Shown here piece by piece: positions 56,033 to 62,385 of a stretch of 64,000 nucleotides of DNA. The stretch covers positions 248,001 to 312,000 of the forward strand of contig CBDDJS010000001.1 of NCBI GenBank assembly GCA_965229785.1, given 5' to 3'. The notes under the pieces were generated by a model. That model saw only the letters and a list, made by a program, of their open reading frames with translations. It had not been told where the DNA came from and did not search any database. A program made the position numbers and the translations under genes. The number at the start of each line of letters is the position of its first letter. The stretch's first letter is position 1. The stretch is from JAWPMT01 sp965229785 (GTDB taxonomy: Bacteria; Bacteroidota; Bacteroidia; Cytophagales; Cyclobacteriaceae).

Positions 56033-57202
56033 CTAGTTTTCAGAGAGCGCCGCCGCTTTGTCCAGATAGACTTTTGCTTCGCTGGCTTTGCCAGATGCTT
56101 TTAAAGCCTCACCCGTCTTAGTGTGCAGAATAATGGATTCCGGATACTTCTCCAGGAGAAGCTTATAGAATCGGATGGCTTGTTCAAATCCTTTGTTACT
56201 GACAAGATAGTCAGCCATATCACTAATTCGACTGTCGGAGAGCTCATGGAAAAAATCATCAAGCTTTAGTGCTTCACTGAATCTTAGAAAGTGGTTGTAT
56301 TCATTGGCACGCATGGCACTGCGAATAATGGTATATTTTGTCCAGGTCGAAAGCTCAGCAGGAAATCCATATTGTTGTGATCTTTTCTGAGTGTATTCAA
56401 TGGCATAATCGATAGCTCCTTGCTCCAGAAACTGGTAGAGGTTGTCAATTTGGAGTTCCGGATAGTAGGCAAAGTATCGCTTGATCCCGTGATAAAGTGT
56501 GGGGTAGGGCGTAGATCGGTGAACCTCTTCAGACAATTTTAAGAAGGTCCACTCCAATCCATTCATGTTTCCTGTTGACAATAGGGAGTCCAGTTTGTTT
56601 ACACCGTGGTTCACCGAAAATTCATCCGGACTTACAGAGAAATAGAGGCTTTTCTCGGTAAACGTTTGTTCACCGAGCAGATCCACTTCATTGATGATGG
56701 GGAAAGGACTGGCCAGTAAATAGCCATCGAAGAGTTCTGGGTGGGTTTGGAGCATGTGAAAAGTGAGACTTCCTCCATATTCCCAACCAAATAATAATCT
56801 TTCGCCAGAAACGTTGTAATTGTCTTCAATCATCGGAAGAAGTTCCGTTCTCATGAATTCAACGAATGCCAGTTTCTTATTGCTGAAATAGCTGAAGCGT
56901 TTTGGATAATTGGTAGTTACTCCTACGACAATGAATTCAGGAGTCAAATCATATTGTTGATAGGTTTCAATCAGGCTGGCACCATAAAGGAAGAATCTTT
57001 GTCCGTCCAGTAGGTAAACCGTAGGGTACGTTTTGTTTGATTCCTGATAACTGGAAGGCAGGTAAACCTGAATTTGTACCGAATCTCCCAAAGGCTGAGA
57101 GTTAATATAGTGATTAAAACCTACCTGGTTATGAAAGGCTTGGGCATGGCTGAAAGTGATCCAAAACATGCTCATTAGAAACAATAAGCTTCGTTGATAC
57201 AT
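56033..57202 (-). CDS. secreted esterase-fold (pseudo?)enzyme with TPR tail
   Basis: The start is the ATG at 57202, opening a signal peptide (SLLFLMSMFWITFSHAQ). The 389-residue product has the esterase D / enterochelin-esterase-like fold (VQIQVYLPSSY, YLLDGQRFF, then the elbow) and a C-terminal TPR-like region (about 300-389). At the nucleophile elbow the sequence is GWEYGG, so Glu141 replaces the expected Ser; Asp193 (SPDEF) and His228 (EEVHRS) are kept. Hydrolysis by the normal mechanism is therefore unlikely. The bases around the codon read clearly as GAA. Confidence 0.8.
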   Translation of the reverse strand: MYQRSLLFLMSMFWITFSHAQAFHNQVGFNHYINSQPLGDSVQIQVYLPSSYQESNKTYPTVYLLDGQRFFLYGASLIETYQQYDLTPEFIVVGVTTNYPKRFSYFSNKKLAFVEFMRTELLPMIEDNYNVSGERLLFGWEYGGSLTFHMLQTHPELFDGYLLASPFPIINEVDLLGEQTFTEKSLYFSVSPDEFSVNHGVNKLDSLLSTGNMNGLEWTFLKLSEEVHRSTPYPTLYHGIKRYFAYYPELQIDNLYQFLEQGAIDYAIEYTQKRSQQYGFPAELSTWTKYTIIRSAMRANEYNHFLRFSEALKLDDFFHELSDSRISDMADYLVSNKGFEQAIRFYKLLLEKYPESIILHTKTGEALKASGKASEAKVYLDKAAALSEN

Positions 57203-57384
57203 AGGTCGAGTTTTTGAGTCTTCGAAGCAAAACAACATTAAAAAATGGAAGAGACATGAGCTTGTTCTCAGAAACCATTGAATTATCAGAAAATGGTTTT
57301 GAGTCCATGGAAAGAAAGCCACAAAGCGATATAGAACGGGAGATAGGTCTTCACTTATCTTTGTTCGAAATATCAAGAGATTAT

Positions 57385-58407
57385 ATGAAAGCCTATCTAT
57401 TGACCCGGTCAGGAAAGCCAGAGACACTAAAGATCCATGATGTTCCGGAGCCCGTTCCGGGAGATCATGAAGTCAAGGTGAAAGTAGAGACCATCGGGAT
57501 CAATTATGCCGAAATTCTTTCAAGAAGAGGTCAATATCGATGGGCACCAAAACGACCCTACATACCAGGAATGGAGGCCTATGGTGAAGTCGCGGAAGTT
57601 GGCAAAAACGTCACAGATGTGAAGGTCGGGTCAAAGGTGATAGTGGGCAATCAATATGGTGCTTATGCAGAATATATCTGTGTTCCACAGCATTTGGTCT
57701 TCGAGGCAAACCCCGAAGTTTCGCCGGAAGAAAACGCCGCATTAGTGGTGAATTTCATGACTGCCTGGGTCGGACTGGTAAAACAAGCCAGATTAGCTGC
57801 CGGCGAGACTGTTTTGGTACAAGCTGCGGCAGGCGGTGTAGGCACTGCTGCCATTCAAATCGCTAAAGCCTTAGGCTGCAAGGTTTATGGTACAGCTAGT
57901 CGTACCGAAAAGCTTGAGTTGATCAGAAAACTTGGAGCGGACGAGGCCATCAATTATGCCACAGAGGATTTTTATGAAGTGATCAAAAACAAAGAAGGAG
58001 GTGTGGATTGCGTATTGGAAGTAGTAGGGGGAGAGGTCTTTAAAAAAAGTATCTCCTTACTGAACCCTTTCGGAAGATTGGTAGTCATAGGCTTTGCAAG
58101 CATTAGCTTTAAAAAGTGGAATCCGCTTACCTGGTGGAAAACCTGGAAGGATGCGCCAAAAGCCAATGTGATGGCCATGGCTCAGGGCAGCTATGGAATA
58201 TCGGCAAGTCATATTGGTTATTTGACAGAAATGCCGGAAATCGCCAAAGGAGCTTATGCAGAAATGGTTGCCTTTATCAACAAACATAACATCAGACCTC
58301 ACGTGGGAAAGGTGTTTGAATTTGATCAAATGGGAGACGCACACCGCTATATTGAATCGAGGGAGAGCACAGGTAAAATTGTCGTAAAACTGAATAATAT
58401 CAATTGA
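57385..58407 (+). CDS. NADPH:quinone reductase, zinc-independent MDR family
   Basis: The start is the ATG at 57385 (MKAYLLTRSGKPETLKI); an open upstream extension overlaps the divergent gene and is not protein-like. The 340-residue product is a medium-chain reductase: GINYAEILSRRGQY, PGMEAYGEV, and the NADPH motif AAAGGVGTAAIQIAKALGC. Zinc ligands are absent, as in quinone/enoyl reductases of the QOR group. It reduces quinones or alpha,beta-unsaturated carbonyls. A 14-base palindrome overlaps its stop. Confidence 0.9.
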   Translation: MKAYLLTRSGKPETLKIHDVPEPVPGDHEVKVKVETIGINYAEILSRRGQYRWAPKRPYIPGMEAYGEVAEVGKNVTDVKVGSKVIVGNQYGAYAEYICVPQHLVFEANPEVSPEENAALVVNFMTAWVGLVKQARLAAGETVLVQAAAGGVGTAAIQIAKALGCKVYGTASRTEKLELIRKLGADEAINYATEDFYEVIKNKEGGVDCVLEVVGGEVFKKSISLLNPFGRLVVIGFASISFKKWNPLTWWKTWKDAPKANVMAMAQGSYGISASHIGYLTEMPEIAKGAYAEMVAFINKHNIRPHVGKVFEFDQMGDAHRYIESRESTGKIVVKLNNIN

Positions 58408-58410
58408 TAT
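58397..58410. promoter_or_regulatory. palindrome ATATCAATTGATAT
   Basis: A perfect 14-base palindrome overlapping the quinone-reductase stop. Related sites occur at 58931-58946 and 58958-58969, all in the small-RNA cassette region; candidate binding sites of one regulator. Confidence 0.4.
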
Positions 58411-58476
58411 AATTTTGGTGGAAAGTATAGCAAATGATAATAATATTTTGTTTTTAGCAATATTTTGAAATAAAAT

Positions 58477-58507
58477 TTTGGTACTTAGCGTATGGTTCTT
58501 ATATTTG
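58477..58507 (+). promoter_or_regulatory. promoter of small-RNA cassette 1
   Basis: TTTG (58477-58480), 19 bases, TATATTTG (58500-58507): a full match to the Bacteroidota -33/-7 consensus. An 18-base block TATAGCAAATGATAATAA (58426-58443) precedes it and is repeated exactly upstream of cassette 3. Confidence 0.65.
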
Positions 58508-58513
58508 TATAGT

Positions 58514-58583
58514 CACATGGTTAAGCCAGCTAGGGACCTTTAGTTGTTTAGGAGGACTTCATTTCTTGAAGTCCTCTTTTTTT
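58514..58583 (+). ncRNA. candidate small RNA 1
   Basis: A predicted transcript of about 70 nt starts about 7 bases after the -7 box and contains no start codon with a useful ORF. It carries CCAGCTA (58526-58532) and ends in an intrinsic terminator: 10-bp stem GAGGACTTCA/TGAAGTCCTC (58552-58576), 5-base loop, seven T. The family is not recognised; the Bacteroidota Flavo-1 motif is the known tandem RNA family to test first. Confidence 0.55.
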
Positions 58584-58743
58584 GTTTAAAAGGCTAATTC
58601 CGGCCTGAAAACCTCCTAAAATCGTATTAAATCCACTTTTCCGGCCAATTTAAGGTCAGCATTATAGCAATTGATAGAATTAAGAATAATGTTTATTCAT
58701 TTGATATAATTATTTGGTAATTGATGGATTATTAAAATAATAT

Positions 58744-58775
58744 TTTGGAAAACGCATTTCTATTTCTTAAATTAG
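58744..58775 (+). promoter_or_regulatory. promoter of small-RNA cassette 2
   Basis: TTTG (58744-58747), 20 bases, TAAATTAG (58768-58775), one mismatch to TAnnTTTG. A diverged copy of the upstream block (TATAGCAATTGATAGAA) starts at 58663. Confidence 0.55.
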
Positions 58776-58781
58776 TAGTGT

Positions 58782-58854
58782 AGATATTTTTACCAGCTAT
58801 GGGATTATACTCCCATCTTTGGAGAGCTTTTGATTAAGGGGGCTCTCCTTTTTT
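58782..58854 (+). ncRNA. candidate small RNA 2
   Basis: A predicted transcript of about 73 nt with ACCAGCTATGG (58792-58802), a hairpin ATGGGA/TCCCAT (58799-58816) and an intrinsic terminator GGAGAGC/GCTCTCC (58821-58848) followed by six T. No ORF. Same architecture as cassettes 1 and 3. Confidence 0.55.
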
Positions 58855-58930
58855 ATGCATGATTCAAAACCGCAACCGCTTTCTGGGAAGGGTATACGGA
58901 GGCCAAAAGGCGATTATAGCAAATGATAAT

Positions 58931-58969
58931 AAATTGATATCAATTTGTTTGCAGTTTTATCAATTGATA
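58931..58969. promoter_or_regulatory. two palindromes upstream of cassette 3
   Basis: AAATTGATATCAATTT (58931-58946, perfect 16-base palindrome) and TATCAATTGATA (58958-58969, perfect 12-base). They lie just before the weak cassette 3 promoter (TTTG at 58975-58978, TATTTTCC at 58997-59004) and follow an exact copy of the 18-base block at 58915-58932. Confidence 0.45.
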
Positions 58970-59002
58970 TTATTTTTGGGACAAATAGTGAGTATCTATT
59001 TT

Positions 59003-59052
59003 CCATAGCTGGTTCTTAATGAGGAAGGATTGCGTTACGTAATCCTTCTTTT
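59003..59052 (+). ncRNA. candidate small RNA 3
   Basis: A short transcript of about 45-50 nt containing CCATAGCTGGT (59003-59013), the exact reverse complement of the ACCAGCTATGG of small RNA 2, and a strong terminator: stem GAAGGATTGCG/CGTAATCCTTC (59024-59048, one G-U), 3-base loop, four T. The promoter is weaker than those of cassettes 1 and 2, so the 5' end is uncertain. Confidence 0.45.
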
Positions 59053-59091
59053 GTTTAGGCTATTGCATTTTTTGCTACATAAACGTATCTT

Positions 59092-59106
59092 TGATCATAA
59101 TGATCA
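59092..59106. promoter_or_regulatory. palindrome over the start codon of HTH gene
   Basis: TGATCATAATGATCA: 7-bp perfect arms with a single central base, containing the ATG at 59100. A possible autoregulatory operator. Confidence 0.35.
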
Positions 59107-59585
59107 TTAACGACCGTATCAATCAACTTATTGAGGTTCTAGATCAGAATCCAAATTCCTTTGCTGAATTAATTGGTGTAAGGGGAGCGGTTGTTTATAA
59201 CATCATTCGAGGAAGGCGTAGCAAACCCAGCTACGATGTACTCAATAAAATCTTACTCCGTTTTAATGAAGTTAACTCAGAATGGCTCCTGAGAGGTGAG
59301 GGTAAAATCCTGGATTATACGCGTAAAGCCAAGGATGCCAAGGAGTTAAAATCTAAGCGTGCGACGATCAAAAACCTGAAGGTTAGTATTGAACGACGCT
59401 TGTATGAATTGTTTGATGAGCTTAAGATCGAAGGTGTGGCTATTGAGCAAGTTCAGGAAATTTCGGAGTTGGTGAGTCATCTCATTCGTGAAAATGAAGA
59501 GCAAAAGCTCAAAATCATGGACCTGCACGAAGGCAATGCAAGCCTGGTCAAAGTGGTTCGCGAGAAACTCAATCTCGAGGTGTAA
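59100..59585 (+). CDS. Cro/CI-type HTH regulator with coiled-coil tail
   Basis: I use the ATG at 59100; two further in-frame starts lie 3 codons upstream. The 161-residue product has an XRE-like HTH (about 1-60: NSFAELIGVRGAVVYNIIRGRRSKPSYDVLNKIL) followed by the common Bacteroidota element FNEVNSEWLLRGEGKIL and a charged coiled coil (about 75-160) likely for dimerisation. No peptidase or sensing domain. It directly follows three small-RNA cassettes and may control them through the nearby palindromes (inference). Confidence 0.82.
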   Translation: MIINDRINQLIEVLDQNPNSFAELIGVRGAVVYNIIRGRRSKPSYDVLNKILLRFNEVNSEWLLRGEGKILDYTRKAKDAKELKSKRATIKNLKVSIERRLYELFDELKIEGVAIEQVQEISELVSHLIRENEEQKLKIMDLHEGNASLVKVVREKLNLEV

Positions 59586-59870
59586 TTTCGACCCAATCTA
59601 TCTTATTGTTTTTAAGGTTCAAGCCATGTGGTGTAAACCGTATGTTTGAAGCAATTCTACGGTCTCCATTTTATGTAACCTTATCAGCGTGATTTTAAGT
59701 GCTCCTGCGGGCTTAGTTTAGATCGATAGAAGCAGCAGCTTATTTGATCACTTTTTGGTACTTTGAAGCGACAATAACGAGGTTCTATAAGATCATTGAC
59801 GTGATTGTTCATAACCTCCTGATCTAGCAAGAGTAGGGTATGGGGGAGTCTTGAACGGCTACGAGATTGT
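59586..59870. other. intergenic region, nothing recognised
   Basis: 285 bases between convergent genes. No ORF, no strong hairpin and no repeat was seen. Confidence 0.4.
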
Positions 59871-61154
59871 TTACAAAGTATCCTTGATGTAAGGCTTTAG
59901 CGAAGCCTCCAGGTCTTTGCGTAAACGATACTTACGATACTGATAGAAAGCGATGATGAATACGATCAATGTCACCAGAAATGATCCACCAACGGCAGAG
60001 TAGTATTGAATCTGTTGGGTGCGTTCTTGTTCAGCAACCAGAGCAAAGTATCGTTGAGTAATGAGATCAAGGTTGTACTTTTTGTCAGCAGCTTCTATTT
60101 GGCGTTGTTCTTCGAGATAAATCTCGAGACTACTGGCATATCGATCTTGATATTCAGAATACCCCATGAGATTTCCTTGAGCTTTGTGTACTATACTTTG
60201 AAATTTGTATAGCTCATAGTGTTTAGCTATGTTCTTAGATTTTTCGATCAAGGCTTCAGCTAATTCTAGATATTTGTTAGCAGAGTCAAATTGGTCGATT
60301 CGAATGTAAGACTCACTAAGATCTTTATAAGATAGAAATATGGATTCATCTTTCGCTCCAATTGCAAGTTTGTATTCTATCGCTAGTTTGAATTGATCTA
60401 TAGCTTCATGAAACTCTGCGAATTGAAAATGTAGATTTCCAAGATTATGATATGCCCATGAGCTGTATTTGTGCTTAAGTTTGGGGTCTGATTCGACAAA
60501 TTTCAACATTTTATTGAAATTTTCGATCGCTGATTTCTTATCCCCTTTTTCGGTATAAATTAACCCTAGTTGATTGTATAAATTAGGGACCGTACTTTTC
60601 TTTATATCGTTAATATGCACAAAAGCTGATTCTAGAAGAGATATTGCCTTGTCATAATTTTCTTCTTCCTTCAATACCAATGAAGTTAGGAATATAATGT
60701 GAGCATATTTCTTAAGATCATTTGCTGCATAGGATATATCCATGGCCTCTTCATAGTAATTTTTGGCCAAATCGTAATTGCCGAATTGCTTGAAAATATT
60801 ACCGGTATTCTGTAGAAGATTTACTAAATCTTTTCTAGAATCTTTGTAGTCTGAATTTTTGGCGTGTCTTAACGCTTCAAGGTAGTAAATTATCGACTTA
60901 CCGAAATTGCCTTGTTTTTTTTCTATGTAGCCAAGTATGAAGTTAGACTTGACTAAACCATATTGGTCTTCTAGTCTTCTACTTTTATCAAGTAATAACG
61001 AAGAAAAAGTTTTACAAGAATCAAGATCGGTTTTTAGGAGTTCTAGAGCATATCCAACTTCCTGTTCAATGTTTTCGCCTTGAACTTTAGCTAGAGCCAA
61101 ACTAGTGATCGAGAAAATTACAAGAAATAGTCTTTTCACTGGTATTCTTAACAC
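59871..61154 (-). CDS. TPR protein with leader and C-terminal membrane helix
   Basis: A protein of 422-427 residues. The start is GTG at 61154 or, better for the leader, GTG at 61139 (VKRLFLVIFSITSLALAKVQG). About eight TPR units follow (60-340), then a coiled coil, one membrane helix (about 390-412) and a short basic tail. This is the architecture of Bacteroidota TPR-sensor regulators, but the cytoplasmic HTH or kinase output domain is absent. The tail of about 15 residues could only bind a partner. A tiny lipoprotein gene lies upstream on the same strand. Confidence 0.8.
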   Translation of the reverse strand: MLRIPVKRLFLVIFSITSLALAKVQGENIEQEVGYALELLKTDLDSCKTFSSLLLDKSRRLEDQYGLVKSNFILGYIEKKQGNFGKSIIYYLEALRHAKNSDYKDSRKDLVNLLQNTGNIFKQFGNYDLAKNYYEEAMDISYAANDLKKYAHIIFLTSLVLKEEENYDKAISLLESAFVHINDIKKSTVPNLYNQLGLIYTEKGDKKSAIENFNKMLKFVESDPKLKHKYSSWAYHNLGNLHFQFAEFHEAIDQFKLAIEYKLAIGAKDESIFLSYKDLSESYIRIDQFDSANKYLELAEALIEKSKNIAKHYELYKFQSIVHKAQGNLMGYSEYQDRYASSLEIYLEEQRQIEAADKKYNLDLITQRYFALVAEQERTQQIQYYSAVGGSFLVTLIVFIIAFYQYRKYRLRKDLEASLKPYIKDTL

Positions 61155-61165
61155 CTAGCGAAGAT

Positions 61166-61191
61166 ATAAAAAAAAGCGGGAAACCCGCTTT
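61166..61191 (-). terminator. intrinsic terminator of the small lipoprotein gene
   Basis: Stem AAAGCGGG/CCCGCTTT (61173-61191) with a 3-base loop; read on the minus strand it is followed by eight T (61175-61168). It separates the lipoprotein transcript from the TPR gene, with possible read-through. Confidence 0.8.
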
Positions 61192-61253
61192 AGTTATCTA
61201 ATTCAGATAGAATCTTTTTAGAAAATTGTATTAGATCAAATCACATGCTTCAA

Positions 61254-61439
61254 TTAACCATTGTCTGATAGCCCTGGAGACGCATCACCATCGTCACCAT
61301 CCTCGCCGGAATCAAGACTAGGAGCACCTAGTTCTGTATTATCAATGATTTCTTCTAAGATTGCATCCTCTGCACATGAAGATAACGTGAAAACTGCGGT
61401 CAAAATAAAGGCATAGCTGAGGTACTTAAGTCTTTTCAT
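61254..61439 (-). CDS. tiny acidic lipoprotein
   Basis: A 61-residue protein: leader MKRLKYLSYAFILTAVFTLSSC with a good lipobox (LSSC), then a 40-residue mature part that is almost all acidic or small residues (EEIIDN, DSGEDGDDGDASPG). It has its own strong terminator, which supports a real, possibly highly expressed gene. Mature part too short for a fold; it may be a surface tag, a peptide precursor or a partner of the adjacent TPR protein. No family recognised. Confidence 0.65.
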   Translation of the reverse strand: MKRLKYLSYAFILTAVFTLSSCAEDAILEEIIDNTELGAPSLDSGEDGDDGDASPGLSDNG

Positions 61440-62004
61440 AGCGTTATATTTAATATTATCTTTGTTTTATTAATTTCTGCTGCTAAATTGGGCTCGCAAG
61501 CCGAAAAAAAATGGCAAATAAGGGTAAAAGAAGTTAACAAGTTGTGAACAAGTAATTGCCTTAAAATCAGGCAGTTATGCACATTTTTCGAGGTGTACCA
61601 AGAGGCTTATTAACAAAGAATCAACTTGTCAGAAGTGTGTTGTTTTTGTTGCTAACTTTGTAAGTTTTTTCTATCGTGTATTGATAACGCGAAATCTAAC
61701 TCACAAATGAGGTAGCTGGAACTTAATTGATACGGTCTTAGGTAGATGATAAGGGAAACCTTGGCGGGTTTCAACAGTCAACCAGATTTTAATCGATTTT
61801 ACTGCTCTTTATGGTTGTACGATGTTATTACAACTTTGGTTAAATCACAAAGGCTTATCGATAAATAAACGTGAACTTTCGACTAAAAATGATAAACGGC
61901 AGATTTTTTTTTAACTTTTTCCAGAAGAAAATGTAATTATTCCATTTGCCAGAGAATCAGTGCCTTAGCTGTATAAAAAATAACTGTGAGTAGTTATCTG
62001 TTAA
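61440..62004. other. 565-base region without a gene
   Basis: AT-rich stretch upstream of the small lipoprotein gene and downstream of the membrane-protein gene (both minus). It must hold the lipoprotein promoter. A weak stem TTGCCT/AGGCA near 61557 is seen; no ORF or repeat is convincing. Confidence 0.4.
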
Positions 62005-62379
62005 TCAACTGCTATATAAACTCCGTGACTTCTTCTTGATGAATATTTGACGGAAACTTGTGCCTGTAAGCATGCCAAAACCCGATATAAGACCACCAAT
62101 CAGGCCTGATAGAATGACCAGATAGATCACTTCATCAAAGGGAAATAGCTGTACTAGTTTGCTCGATAATATTGAATTTGTCTCACTATCGATATTCCAG
62201 GCCAGAACCAGCCAAACGGCACCGCCACCCAGGAATCCGGAGATGAAAGAGTTCAATCCGTGTCCTGATATCATAAATCCCAGGATCATGGCGAAAAATG
62301 CCAATGTCCACCAGGGTAACACAAATGGGACAAAGTAGGAGAGCAGGGAGATCAGTATGATTCGGAGCAATATTTTCAT
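62005..62379 (-). CDS. small integral membrane protein
   Basis: A 124-residue protein with three to four hydrophobic helices (about 3-22, 25-44, 48-64, 86-108), rich in Gly in the second half (LSGLIGGLISGFGMLTG), and a basic C-terminus. Starts 6 bases after the stop of the penicillin-acylase-type gene, so probably co-transcribed. No family named. Confidence 0.75.
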   Translation of the reverse strand: MKILLRIILISLLSYFVPFVLPWWTLAFFAMILGFMISGHGLNSFISGFLGGGAVWLVLAWNIDSETNSILSSKLVQLFPFDEVIYLVILSGLIGGLISGFGMLTGTSFRQIFIKKKSRSLYSS

Positions 62380-62385
62380 GATATC

